DNA of 64,000 nucleotides from WJMT01 sp964456985 (GCA_964456985.1 CAYWDH010000011.1:7585-71584); one strand, 5' to 3'; positions 34,262 to 42,838 are shown, numbered from the stretch's first letter. Notes: a model not told the origin generated them from the sequence alone. Numbers and translations: made by a program.

Positions 34262-35595
34262 GGATATCTGACTTAAAAATAAGCATTTCCGGAATAAGAG
34301 GAATAGTAGGGCAAAGCCTCACTCCCCAGCTGATCTTGAAGTTCTCGGAAGCCTTTTCCAGTTTCATTGGAGAGGGAGAAATTGGAGTGGCAAGGGACAC
34401 GCGGCCTTCCGGAGAAATGCTCAAATACGCTGTTTTCTCCGGCATGCTCTCCTGCGGTTCGACCCCAATTGATATGGGAATACTGCCCATCCCTTCCCTC
34501 CAGTTTTATGTGAAGTCAAAAAAACTGAAAGGCGGAATTTCCATAACCGCTTCACACAACCCGGTGGAATGGAATGCCCTTAAGTTCGTAAAAAAAGGAG
34601 GTTTTTTCCTCAATCCTTATGAAGCAGAGGAACTCCTGGACTATTATTATCAGGGAAAATTCAAAAGAGTCCACAAATCAGGTATCATCAAAAAAGAGGC
34701 ACATCCGTTCAGGATACATGAGAACAAGATCCTTCAATTCATCGATACAGACACGATCAGAAGAAAAAAGCTCAAGGTTATAGTTGACCCCTGCGGAGGT
34801 GCTGCTTCCCCTTATGTAAAGAACTTCCTCGAAAAACTAGGGGCAGAAGTCATGTGTATCAACTGCGAACTATCCAACGGATTCCCGAGAAAACCGGAGC
34901 CCCTGCCTCAAAACATAGGAGATCTCTGCGAATCCGTGAAAAAACACGGGGCGGACATCGGATTTGCTCAAGATGCGGATGCAGACAGGCTGGCTGTGGT
35001 GGATGAAAAGGGACAGCCTATCGGCGAAGAATACACCCTGGCCTTAGCTGTCCGCTATTATTTGTCTTACAGGCAGAGATCACCTGTTGTGGTAAACCTC
35101 TCCACATCCCGGGTGATAGAGGATATCTCCAGAGAGGAAGGAGTCAAACTCATAAGAACAAAAGTCGGAGAGATCAATGTTTCAAGAAAAATGCTGGAAA
35201 CAGGCTCCAAAATAGGGGGAGAAGGAAACGGAGGCATTATAGTTACTGACACGCATGCGTGCAGGGACAGCTTCACGGGTATGGCTCTTATCCTGGAATA
35301 CCTGGCGCGTACGTCAAAAAAAATATCGCAGCTTAAACAAGAGCTTCCTAAGTACAAGATGATAAAGGAAAAGGTCAAAGCCGGTTTCAGCGACAGGAAA
35401 AGGATCATAAACCTTGTGAAGTCAAAATTCAATAAAGGCGAGGTAAATACCGAAGACGGACTGAGGATCGACTACCCCGAGTTCTGGCTCCATGTCAGGC
35501 CCTCAAATACAGAACCCGTCATGAGGATCATCATCGAAGGCAGGGAAGACAAGCTCATTGAATCCATATATTCGGATATAAAGGAGAAATTATAA
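34258..35595 (+). CDS. Phosphohexomutase (phosphoglucosamine/phosphomannomutase family)
   Basis: A 445-residue alpha-D-phosphohexomutase with all four signature loops: phosphoserine loop SITASHNP (Ser99), Mg loop DADADR at 239-244, sugar loop GGEGNGG near 322 and phosphate loop RPSNTEPVMR near the C-terminus. It converts hexose 1- and 6-phosphates. Beside nagA, glucosamine phosphate (GlmM-like) is the likeliest substrate, though mannose or glucose phosphate cannot be excluded. The TTG start (34258) overlaps the upstream stop as TTGA with AAAGGA before it, so it is coupled to the degenerate paralogue. Module copy 5 begins a few bases after its stop. Confidence 0.9.
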   Translation: MRISDLKISISGIRGIVGQSLTPQLILKFSEAFSSFIGEGEIGVARDTRPSGEMLKYAVFSGMLSCGSTPIDMGILPIPSLQFYVKSKKLKGGISITASHNPVEWNALKFVKKGGFFLNPYEAEELLDYYYQGKFKRVHKSGIIKKEAHPFRIHENKILQFIDTDTIRRKKLKVIVDPCGGAASPYVKNFLEKLGAEVMCINCELSNGFPRKPEPLPQNIGDLCESVKKHGADIGFAQDADADRLAVVDEKGQPIGEEYTLALAVRYYLSYRQRSPVVVNLSTSRVIEDISREEGVKLIRTKVGEINVSRKMLETGSKIGGEGNGGIIVTDTHACRDSFTGMALILEYLARTSKKISQLKQELPKYKMIKEKVKAGFSDRKRIINLVKSKFNKGEVNTEDGLRIDYPEFWLHVRPSNTEPVMRIIIEGREDKLIESIYSDIKEKL

Positions 35596-35596
35596 C

Positions 35597-35710
35597 CTGT
35601 TGACCTGAGATGTTTTTGGTGTGTATTATATTCGATAAAGTCGCTTAGAGGGCGGAAATCTGATGAAATTAAGTAAAAATCAGCAGCAACAGAAAAACGA
35701 AATTCCTTTT
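35597..35710 (+). promoter_or_regulatory. Dispersed promoter-leader module, copy 5
   Basis: TTGACC (35600-35605), an 18-bp spacer and TATTAT (35624-35629), then the leader from GTCGCTTAGAGGGCGG to AATTCCTTTT. The pyrimidine-rich tract that precedes the promoter in other copies is absent; the module starts about 2 bp after the mutase stop codon. It drives the AraC-type gene. Confidence 0.6.
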
Positions 35711-35728
35711 ATCAACTCATACCTATGA
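35663..35728 (+). CDS. Leader ORF in module copy 5
   Basis: A 21-codon frame, MKLSKNQQQQKNEIPF at its start, ending TGA at 35726-35728. The stop overlaps the ATG of the AraC-type gene (ATGA), so translation of one could feed the other. The N-x-x-QQK-N-E-IP core recurs in the leaders at 42931 and 46322. No good ribosome site precedes it; translation is unproven. Confidence 0.3.
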   Translation: MKLSKNQQQQKNEIPFINSYL

Positions 35729-36882
35729 ATTCATCCTTTAGTGATCTAAATATAGACTTTGTTGCGGTTTTCAATTTTGTGGGGGCTATTACAGGATATT
35801 TTTTTTCATTGATTCTTCTAGGGATTAAGGGAAAAAAGAGTATTGCAAGCAAGTATCTGGCGCTGTTAATCTTTTCTTATTCCACGTTTTTAGTGGGATC
35901 CATTCTCTATCAAACGAATTATCATCTCGTGCACACCTACCTGATCGGTATTTTCCCTCCTTTCTATTTTCTCATCGGACCTTTCTTGTATCTGTATATG
36001 TTATCCTTAGTATACAAAGAATTTTCATTCAAAAAGATATATCTGCTCCATTTCGTCCCCTTTATTCTCCAAATACTCTTCAATGTCCCCATATACTTAA
36101 AAAGCTCTGAAGAAAAATTTGATTTTTATCTAAAGGGATTGATCGATGGCCCTGATCTGTTCCGTGTGCTGATTATTTGTGCCAGGATAATATATCTTTT
36201 TGTATATTTAATTCTTACGGCGCGCCTCTTGAGGACACATCAGGTACAGATCGAAAATAGTTATTCACGATTAGAAGGTAGACGCTTGAGGTGGATTCGA
36301 ACTCTTATGATCGGACTCATGATTGATGCAGTGCTATATGCTATCACAATTGTTTCAAGAATCTCAGATTCCAATGGATTCTATTCTTTGGTCGACATTT
36401 CGAATATCACGGCGCCATGCATCATCCTCTATATGTGTTACAAAGGTCTTACCCAACCCGATCTACATGTTGAGAATATGCTTGGTGCTGTTAAAAATCG
36501 CTACCATTATTCCCGCTTGGACAGCGACAAATCAGAAGAATTCCTGGAACATATCCTCAATTTTATGGAGGAATCAAAATCATATCTGAACAATGAGTTC
36601 ACCATCAAGCAGCTTTCCGAGGAGACGGCCATCCCATCACGCTATATTTCTCAAGTTATTAATGAGCGCTTGGATCGGAATTTTTACGAATTCATTAATG
36701 ATTATAGAATTGATGAAGTCAAAAAAAGATTTCTGGATCCTCACTACCAAGGCTCCACAATCTTAGATATTGCATTTGATTCAGGATTCAATACGAAATC
36801 CACGTTTAATGCCGCTTTCAAAAAGAGAGAGGGAATCACACCTTCCACGTATCGAAAAAATTTGAAAAAATATTTAGTCTGA
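35725..36882 (+). CDS. Membrane-anchored AraC-family transcriptional regulator
   Basis: A 385-residue protein with about seven hydrophobic segments in its first 235 residues (for example FVGAITGYFFSLILLGI and FPPFYFLIGPFLYLYML) and a C-terminal AraC-type double helix-turn-helix (about 285-385: FTIKQLSEETAIPSRYISQVI, then TILDIAFDSGFNTKSTFNAAFKKREGITPSTYR). This layout is common in Bacteroidetes-like regulators that sense signals at the membrane. Its start overlaps the leader ORF of module copy 5. Immediately downstream are a perfect palindrome and an S9 peptidase gene, a likely target. The signal sensed is unknown. Confidence 0.88.
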   Translation: MNSSFSDLNIDFVAVFNFVGAITGYFFSLILLGIKGKKSIASKYLALLIFSYSTFLVGSILYQTNYHLVHTYLIGIFPPFYFLIGPFLYLYMLSLVYKEFSFKKIYLLHFVPFILQILFNVPIYLKSSEEKFDFYLKGLIDGPDLFRVLIICARIIYLFVYLILTARLLRTHQVQIENSYSRLEGRRLRWIRTLMIGLMIDAVLYAITIVSRISDSNGFYSLVDISNITAPCIILYMCYKGLTQPDLHVENMLGAVKNRYHYSRLDSDKSEEFLEHILNFMEESKSYLNNEFTIKQLSEETAIPSRYISQVINERLDRNFYEFINDYRIDEVKKRFLDPHYQGSTILDIAFDSGFNTKSTFNAAFKKREGITPSTYRKNLKKYLV

Positions 36883-36898
36883 ATGGATCCATTCAGAC
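36877..36898. promoter_or_regulatory. 22-bp perfect palindrome between the regulator and the S9 peptidase gene
   Basis: GTCTGAATGGA is followed directly by its exact complement, and the element overlaps the AraC-type stop codon. A C-run, not a T-run, follows, so a terminator is unlikely. A consensus TATAAT stands at 36921-36926 without a recognisable -35; the palindrome centre would be near -45 of that promoter, a usual activator position. It may be the operator of the S9 gene. Confidence 0.45.
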
Positions 36899-36955
36899 GA
36901 CACCCCCCCCCATTATGTCTTATAATTCCACATATCATGTTGAAGGAAGACAGAT

Positions 36956-38995
36956 ATGAAGTATTTCACATATTCCCATTATCGCAAACTTCCAATGTTA
37001 TGGATTCTGGCGTTATACGTTTTTTCTCCTTGGGGCTACACTGATAAAGCTCCGAGGTGGACTCCTGAAGAAATCATTAAAACCAAGACGATCCTGGATT
37101 TGGCGATTTCTCCAAATGGTCAGCAGGCAGTCTATGTCGTTTCTCAAGCCGTATTTCAGAAAGATGTTCCGACCTTTCAAAGAAGACTTTATCTCAGCCG
37201 AGCCGGTCAAATGCAAAGTGTCCCCCTCACACCAGCCGACCAGACGGCATTATCTCCAAAGTGGTCTCCGGATGGGAAGTGGATAACGTATGTTTCACCC
37301 GGAAACACCGCGTTGAATTTATGGATCATCCCTGCTTCCGGGGGGACTCCGAGACAATTGACCCGATTTTCCCAGGGAATTCGTGATCATGTGTGGTCCC
37401 CGGATGGCCTGCGCATAGCCATCGTGGCTCCAGGGGATCTGAGTCCCGATGTTCTGGATTCGTATGACGTCGATAATCAATCTGAGATCCAAGGGAATCA
37501 CATATGGCTGCTATCTATGGACCAAACCGAAACCGGGAAGAATCCTATTCGTCAGCTCACTCGGGGAGATTTTACCGTTCTTTTAGGTTTGGACTGGTCT
37601 CCGGATGGGAAATCCATCGCTTTTTCGCATGCTCCGATCGAGGAAACCGGGTTTGTAGGAGGAGAAGCCAGATACCTCTGTGACATCTCTATTTTGGATC
37701 TCTCTTCCGGACACAGAAAGATCCTTGTTGATTCAAATGCATCAGAATTCAGGCCGATTTTTTCGCCTGATGGAAAATGGCTAGCCTACTCGGCGACCGA
37801 AGATCCTCCTAACAGAGCCCATTCTCAAGATTTGATCAGAATTAACATCAAGACAGGAGAGAAAATCGGCTTTCACCATTCGTTCGACAGGCTGGTGGAC
37901 TATTTCGCGAGCCTTTGGAAACCGTTGGGCTGGTCAGCTGACGGTCAGGAATTTTTTATCATGGAGTGCCGGGGGACTATCAGCCGGATTTCAGCTTTAC
38001 CCGTATCCGGAAGCCCTCCGAGAGATATCGATTTGGGCGATAGGCTGATTTGGCCTGCCTGCTTAAACCGGCATAAAACATATTTTGGATTTGTGGGGCA
38101 AACATCATCCAAACCCGAGGAGGTTTTTCTGACCCCAGTCAATAACTTTAATCCGCAGAAAATAAGCCATCTCCACCAGGATCTACCTGATTGGCCCTTA
38201 GGAGAAACCAGAGTCGTCAGCTGGGAATCTATAGACGGGACAACCATAGAAGGATTGCTTTCTCTCCCAGTCGGATATGAATCGGGACGTAAATATCCAC
38301 TCATCCTGATTGTGCATGGAGGACCCGCCGCAGCTCATCTGCAACAGTACACGGCCGCATCGTCTATGGGGAACAATCTGATGGTCTCGGCCTTCACTTC
38401 CAAAGGCTATCTTGTCTTCAGGCCGAATCCGCGCGGATCGGCCGGATATGGCCCCCGGTTTCGATTCGATCTTATATCCAGGATGGGAGATCTGGATTAC
38501 CAGGATGTGATGGCCGGTATCCATTTTTTGATCAAGGAGGGAATCGCAGATCCTGCCAAAATGGGAGTTATCGGGGTCAGTTACGGAGGGTATCTTACTG
38601 GATGCATTATCTCTAAGACAAATCGTTTCAAAGCTGCAGTGATCATATGCGGCGATTCGGATCTTCTAAGCTCATACGGAACGAGTGATATTCCCGGTAT
38701 GATTTCGGGGTATATGGGATATGAGCCCTGGGAAAACTATCTAGGCTACCTAGAGGCATCACCGGTCTATTATGTTAGCAAAATCGAAACACCTGTGTTG
38801 ATCCAACATGGCGAAAAAGACGAAAGAGTCCATGTCACCCAAGCAAAAGAGTTCTCGACATATCTTAAACGTTTCGGGAGAGTCCCGGTCCGATTGGTGA
38901 TCTATCCAAATATGGGGCACAGAATTACTGATCCTGGAAGGAATATCCTTATAGTCAATAATTCCCTGACATGGTTTGCCAAGTATGTTAAATAG
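36956..38995 (+). CDS. Exported S9 prolyl-oligopeptidase-family serine peptidase
   Basis: A 679-residue peptidase with an N-terminal export signal (MLWILALYVFSPWGY), a PD40/TolB-like propeller to about residue 400 (SPDGKWITYVS, SPDGLRIAIV, SPDGKWLAYSA) and a C-terminal alpha/beta-hydrolase domain. The catalytic set is visible: nucleophile in GVSYGGYLTG, oxyanion HGGPAAAH, Asp in HGEKDERVH and His in MGHRITDP. It should cleave small peptides, as acylaminoacyl or dipeptidyl peptidases do, in the periplasm. ATG 36956 has GAAGGAAG before it. The upstream palindrome and AraC-type gene suggest regulated expression. Confidence 0.9.
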   Translation: MKYFTYSHYRKLPMLWILALYVFSPWGYTDKAPRWTPEEIIKTKTILDLAISPNGQQAVYVVSQAVFQKDVPTFQRRLYLSRAGQMQSVPLTPADQTALSPKWSPDGKWITYVSPGNTALNLWIIPASGGTPRQLTRFSQGIRDHVWSPDGLRIAIVAPGDLSPDVLDSYDVDNQSEIQGNHIWLLSMDQTETGKNPIRQLTRGDFTVLLGLDWSPDGKSIAFSHAPIEETGFVGGEARYLCDISILDLSSGHRKILVDSNASEFRPIFSPDGKWLAYSATEDPPNRAHSQDLIRINIKTGEKIGFHHSFDRLVDYFASLWKPLGWSADGQEFFIMECRGTISRISALPVSGSPPRDIDLGDRLIWPACLNRHKTYFGFVGQTSSKPEEVFLTPVNNFNPQKISHLHQDLPDWPLGETRVVSWESIDGTTIEGLLSLPVGYESGRKYPLILIVHGGPAAAHLQQYTAASSMGNNLMVSAFTSKGYLVFRPNPRGSAGYGPRFRFDLISRMGDLDYQDVMAGIHFLIKEGIADPAKMGVIGVSYGGYLTGCIISKTNRFKAAVIICGDSDLLSSYGTSDIPGMISGYMGYEPWENYLGYLEASPVYYVSKIETPVLIQHGEKDERVHVTQAKEFSTYLKRFGRVPVRLVIYPNMGHRITDPGRNILIVNNSLTWFAKYVK

Positions 38996-39104
38996 CTGAG
39001 GCCTCATTCCTCCAACTTCTGCTTATAAAAACAATGAACTCAAAATAATTCATAAAAAATAATGATATAATACAGGAAAAAAATGAAAGAGGCAGGAGGC
39101 AAAA

Positions 39105-40658
39105 ATGAAGAAATCGGCGACAACTGCAATTCTTATGATATTACTGGGCATTGGTATATTCAGCAGTTTGCTTAGTGCAGATGAAGGACTGCTCCAGGCA
39201 ATTCGAAACTATCGCAAGTCCCATGAACACCAGATAATCCGCGAGTTCACGGATCTTTTATCCATCCCCAATGTCTCGTCTGACCGGGAGAACATTCGCA
39301 AAAACGCCGTATTCATCCAAAAGATGCTAACAAAACGAGGAATCGACGCCCGTATCTTGGAGACAGCGGGTAACCCCGTGGTCTTCGGGGAACTGAAGGT
39401 GCCGGATGCGGCCAACACACTTCTTATTTATATCCACTACGACGGCCAGCCTGTCGATCCCTCAAAATGGACGGATACACAGCCTTTCCAGCCAGCCCTG
39501 CGCCCTGGGAAATTACTGCCCGGGACGAGAGAACCCAATCCCATCCCGTTTCCGGATGAAGGCGAACCCTATGATGAAAACTGGCGCATTTATGCCCGAG
39601 GTTCGAGCGATGATCGTGCTCCAATCATCGGATACATGACAGCTCTGGATGCTCTCCGGGCCGCTCAAATTCCGCTGAAAAACAACCTCAAGTTCATCCT
39701 GGAGGGCGAGGAGGAGGCCGGATCGATTAACCTCCGCCCATTCCTGGAAAAGCACCGGGATTTGCTGGATTGCGACGTTCTCTTCATGTGCGATGGTCCG
39801 GCTTATTATTCAGGCGATCCCACCCTGTTTTTCGGAGTACGCGGCATTACAAGCCTGGAAATTACGCTCTATGGTCCCAACACCAGTGTTCACAGCGGGC
39901 ATTACGGCAACTGGATCCCCAATCCAGGAATCCGGCTGGCCCATCTGCTGGCCTCGATGCGTGATCCCGATAGCAACGTGAAGATTCGGGGATGGTATGA
40001 CTCCTGTTTACCGCTGTCAGAATCAGAGATCGAGGCTGTCAAGGCTATCCCTTCCTATGAGCGGCAAATAATGCTCAACTACGGTTTTGCCCAACCGGAA
40101 TCCAAATGGGAAAGTCTGATGATGGCAATCCAGTATCCGGCCCTCAACCTCAACGGTCTGAAAAGCGGCTGGACCGGAGCCCAACAGAGGACCATTGTGC
40201 CTCCTACTGCCACCGCTAGCCTAGACATCCGCTTGGTCAAGGGGAATGATCCCGATCATATGGTGGGACTGGTCATCGATCACATCCGGCAGCAGGGGTA
40301 TCATGTGGTGAAAAGGGATCCGGACACAGAAACAAGAATGAAGTATCCGTTGATTGCCCGGGTCGTACATAAAGAAAGCGGGTACAGGGCCTCAAGAACT
40401 CCCCTGGACCATCCCATCTCGCAAGCTGTGATAGCTGCCATATCCAAGCACAGCGAAAAACCGCCCGTACTGTTGCCATCCCTGGGGGGATCCCTTCCTA
40501 TCTACTTGTTCAGTGATCTGCTTAAAGTCCCGGTCATCGGAGTTCCGATTGCCAACCATGACAACAATCAGCATCAACCGGACGAGAACCTGCGCATCGG
40601 CCACCTCTGGACCGGAATCGAGACCTATGCCGCCCTGATAATGATGAGCGGGAAGTAA
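39105..40658 (+). CDS. Exported M20-family dipeptidase/carboxypeptidase
   Basis: A 517-residue zinc peptidase of the M20 family. A signal peptide (KKSATTAILMILLGIGIFSS, ending near LLSAD) is followed by the catalytic domain: IYIHYDGQPVD near 108 (metal His and Asp), RGSSDDRAPI near 165, and LEGEEEAGS near 197 with catalytic Glu. The dimerisation domain sits at about 245-390. The end ANHDNNQHQPDENLRIGHLW holds the last metal His. It resembles carnosinase-like dipeptidases. AGGAGG lies 6 nt before ATG and TATAAT at 39066-39071 may be its -10. It follows the S9 peptidase, in keeping with peptide use. A transposase remnant begins at its stop codon. Confidence 0.9.
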   Translation: MKKSATTAILMILLGIGIFSSLLSADEGLLQAIRNYRKSHEHQIIREFTDLLSIPNVSSDRENIRKNAVFIQKMLTKRGIDARILETAGNPVVFGELKVPDAANTLLIYIHYDGQPVDPSKWTDTQPFQPALRPGKLLPGTREPNPIPFPDEGEPYDENWRIYARGSSDDRAPIIGYMTALDALRAAQIPLKNNLKFILEGEEEAGSINLRPFLEKHRDLLDCDVLFMCDGPAYYSGDPTLFFGVRGITSLEITLYGPNTSVHSGHYGNWIPNPGIRLAHLLASMRDPDSNVKIRGWYDSCLPLSESEIEAVKAIPSYERQIMLNYGFAQPESKWESLMMAIQYPALNLNGLKSGWTGAQQRTIVPPTATASLDIRLVKGNDPDHMVGLVIDHIRQQGYHVVKRDPDTETRMKYPLIARVVHKESGYRASRTPLDHPISQAVIAAISKHSEKPPVLLPSLGGSLPIYLFSDLLKVPVIGVPIANHDNNQHQPDENLRIGHLWTGIETYAALIMMSGK

Positions 40659-40840
40659 TCCGCTATTATGGTTTCTATTCCAATGCTCATAAGAGGAAGG
40701 TACGTAAGACAGGGGCTCAACCTTCTCATCCCCCAATCATTGAAGATAGCCCGTCCTATGTGCCTGTCAAGGGTTGGGCTGAGATGATAAAGAAAGTCTA
40801 TGAGTCTGATATTCTCTCTTTTTTGTGGGTTACTTGTTGA
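40655..40840 (+). pseudogene. C-terminal fragment of an IS91-type transposase
   Basis: An open frame without a start reads RYYGFYSNAHKRKVRK, later PSYVPVKGWAEMIKKVYE, and stops at 40838-40840. The RYYGxYS and KGWAExIxKVYE phrases are hallmarks, from memory, of the C-terminal part of IS91-type transposases, where KVYEVDPLxCPxCGG should follow; here the zinc-ribbon cysteines are gone. It abuts the M20 peptidase stop and runs straight into module copy 6, whose -35 contains its stop codon. This is the clearest of three remnants. Confidence 0.6.
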
Positions 40841-40940
40841 CCGGATGTATTTTTTGTGTGTATTATCAATGATTAGGTCGCTTTGAGGGCGGAAATTTGA
40901 TGAAACGGAGGGAAAATCAACAACAACAGAAAAAAGACTA
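40808..40940 (+). promoter_or_regulatory. Dispersed promoter-leader module, copy 6
   Basis: GATATTCTCTC tract, TTGACC (40837-40842), an 18-bp spacer, TATTAT (40861-40866) and the leader with GAGGGCGGAAATTTGATGAA. The promoter half is nearly identical to copy 8 two kilobases away. Together with the transposase fragment it fills the 304-bp gap before the cyclase-like gene. Confidence 0.7.
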
Positions 40941-40953
40941 TTATTTTTATTAA
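40900..40953 (+). CDS. Leader ORF in module copy 6
   Basis: A 17-codon frame (MKRRENQQQQKKDYYFY, stop 40951-40953), ending 9 bp before the downstream ATG. Its first ten codons match the leader ORF of copy 8 except at the H/N/Q positions. Translation unproven. Confidence 0.3.
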   Translation: MKRRENQQQQKKDYYFY

Positions 40954-40962
40954 AAATAAAAA

Positions 40963-41859
40963 ATGAACTCAATAAAACTCAAATATAATCCAATAAATTA
41001 TCTTTTATCTGCCAGACAGCTGGCCTGGGTAAAATATCAGACACTTGTTCGAATCCTCCAAAAACCTATAGACGATCCGGATGTTTCCCTCTGGCATAAA
41101 AAGCGGGATTCATCGGCAATAGTGGCAAACTTAAAGGCAAAACAGGGAGATTCAGGATGGTTCCCCTCGTTGCCCTGGATGCATATCCATACTTACTATT
41201 TTCATCGGTTGATTGAGATGGGCTATGGATTAGAGGATGCAACTGTGAAGAAGGCCGCAGACAATCTTTTGAATTACCAATTACCGAATGGCGGATACAT
41301 GCATCCAACCGGTCCGAGAGTAAATACACCAAATCCACAAGAAGGATGGGCTGCCTGTGTAACTGGTTATACTACCAAGGCACTAATGGATATTGGCTTA
41401 ACTGATCATCCAAAAGTAAAAAAATCGCTAAATATTTTGTTAAACGGACAAAATTTTGATGGCGGTTGGATTTGCCAACGGGGCGGTCCTTGTCTTGATG
41501 AAAGTAGTTGTATCATCTCTGGATCACCGTGGGTATTTGCATGTCTTGTACAAGCGCACCTGATTGACGCCAATAGCTCAGTAACGAAAAAAGCAGTCAG
41601 GATGTTTAATAAGTTCAAAAAAGAAATTATAAATCATGGCTATATGCAGGACAGATGTTATCGCTGTGACGAATCATTATTGATACCACCGTTATGTGGT
41701 TTAGGACATTCAGAACGAAATTCCCTTCTCAGTGACTTGATTGAATCGCTTATCAAAAAGCAACAACCGGATGGTTCCTGGCTGTTCAGGGATAAACGTT
41801 CGGCCTGGTATACAATTGAAGCTGTTGTTTCACTTCAGGCTGCGGGTATTAATATTTAA
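40963..41859 (+). CDS. Prenyltransferase/squalene-cyclase-repeat (alpha/alpha-barrel) protein
   Basis: A 298-residue cytosolic protein with repeats of the terpenoid-cyclase/protein-prenyltransferase fold: QLPNGGYMHPTG, GQNFDGGWICQRGG and QQPDGSWLFRDKRSAWYTIEAV, each preceded by a helix pair (for example DATVKKAADNLLN). It is about half the length of a squalene-hopene cyclase and lacks the DxDD catalytic motif, so it is not a classical cyclase. Cys-rich spots (CQRGGPCLDESSC, CYRC) could bind a metal. No function is proposed. There is no ribosome site before the ATG; the gene follows the leader ORF of module copy 6 and should be transcribed from that module. Confidence 0.7.
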   Translation: MNSIKLKYNPINYLLSARQLAWVKYQTLVRILQKPIDDPDVSLWHKKRDSSAIVANLKAKQGDSGWFPSLPWMHIHTYYFHRLIEMGYGLEDATVKKAADNLLNYQLPNGGYMHPTGPRVNTPNPQEGWAACVTGYTTKALMDIGLTDHPKVKKSLNILLNGQNFDGGWICQRGGPCLDESSCIISGSPWVFACLVQAHLIDANSSVTKKAVRMFNKFKKEIINHGYMQDRCYRCDESLLIPPLCGLGHSERNSLLSDLIESLIKKQQPDGSWLFRDKRSAWYTIEAVVSLQAAGINI

Positions 41860-41922
41860 CCTGAGATTTTAAAACAAATCATACAAAAACAAATTCGGTT
41901 ATAAGGATGGGCTGATTTTTTT

Positions 41923-42000
41923 GATATTCTCTCTTTTTTGTGGGTTACTTGTTGACCGGACGTGTTTTTTGTTTGTATTATTAATGGTGAAGTTGCTTTT
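41923..42000 (+). promoter_or_regulatory. Dispersed promoter-leader module, copy 7 (short leader)
   Basis: TTGACC (41952-41957), an 18-bp spacer and TATTAT (41976-41981), then AATGGTGAAGTTGCTTTT before the copy diverges. Upstream AAGGATGGGCTGA resembles the KGWAE codons in the copy 6 transposase remnant and is shared with copy 9. It drives the racemase-like gene. Confidence 0.65.
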
Positions 42001-42051
42001 CAGCACATCTAAAACCATAAAGGCTCAGGAAAGTTTTAAAAGAGGAGAACT

Positions 42052-42750
42052 ATGACAAAACATATAGGCATCATTGCATGCAGTGCTGAAGGAGCAGCCC
42101 TCTGTTATCGTACCATCTGTGCTGAATCACCTCAATATATGGGAGAGCACTTCCATCCTGAAATCACCATACATACGCACTCTCTCGGGGATTATATGGT
42201 CCATATTCGGGAAGGGAACTGGACCGGAGTGGCTTCACTCATGCTCTCGTCTGTCCGAAAGGTTGCCAAATCAGGAGCTGATTTTGCCATCTGCCCCGAC
42301 AACACAATTCATCAGGCTTACGACCTTTTCATTAAAGATTCTCCGATTCCCTGGTTGCACATTGCGGATACCGTTGGACAGAACGCGCGGAAAAAAGGAT
42401 ACGGCAGACTGGGCATTATCGGAACGAAATACCTTATGACCGGGCCTGTATATCCGAAAATCCTGGAGGCCATAGGCATATCCTGCGACATCCCTAAGCA
42501 AGAAGATCGGGAGCGGATTGACACAATTATCTTTAGTGAACTGGTTAAGGGAATTTTTACAGAAGAATCCAGAGGTTTTGTCAATAAAGTCATCCAGAGG
42601 CTAAGAGGTAGAGGTTGTGAAGCCGTCGTCTTGGGGTGTACGGAGATTCCTTTGCTGGTGGACCCCAAAGACTGTCCCCTTCCAACCCTTGATTCAACCC
42701 GTCTCCTAGCGAAAGCAGCTATAAAAGAAGCATTGAAAATGGACATGTGA
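42052..42750 (+). CDS. Aspartate/glutamate racemase family protein
   Basis: A 232-residue cytosolic member of the Asp/Glu/hydantoin racemase superfamily, with the normal length for amino acid racemases. The second catalytic cysteine is clear in VVLGCTEIPLL (Cys196). At the first site the motif is CPDNTIHQAYD: Asp83 occupies the place directly before Asn-Thr where the usual Cys stands, though Cys81 is two residues away. It may therefore have one-sided chemistry, or be a member with altered specificity. AGAGGAG precedes the ATG well. Module copy 7 is its promoter. It is unrelated in detail to the larger racemase lipoprotein at 5075. Confidence 0.82.
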   Translation: MTKHIGIIACSAEGAALCYRTICAESPQYMGEHFHPEITIHTHSLGDYMVHIREGNWTGVASLMLSSVRKVAKSGADFAICPDNTIHQAYDLFIKDSPIPWLHIADTVGQNARKKGYGRLGIIGTKYLMTGPVYPKILEAIGISCDIPKQEDRERIDTIIFSELVKGIFTEESRGFVNKVIQRLRGRGCEAVVLGCTEIPLLVDPKDCPLPTLDSTRLLAKAAIKEALKMDM

Positions 42751-42838
42751 TACCACTGTTCCGGTTATGGAATGGGAAAACCGTCCAAGGGAGGGGGTTC
42801 GTCCATGAAGGCGTCAGCGCTTATCTTTAGGAAATTTC

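Noticed and set aside
38996..39010. TGAGGCCTCA palindrome after the S9 peptidase gene as a terminator.
   Set aside because: Only 10 bp, no loop and no T-run.
39083..39172. Small frame starting ATGAAAGAGGCAGGAGG before the M20 peptidase.
   Set aside because: It overlaps the peptidase gene out of frame, and its start merely contains the ribosome site of that gene.
40915..40935. CAACAACAACAG tract looked like a short tandem repeat or CRISPR-like unit.
   Set aside because: It is only a codon-like run inside the module leader, differs between copies, and no spacer-repeat alternation exists.
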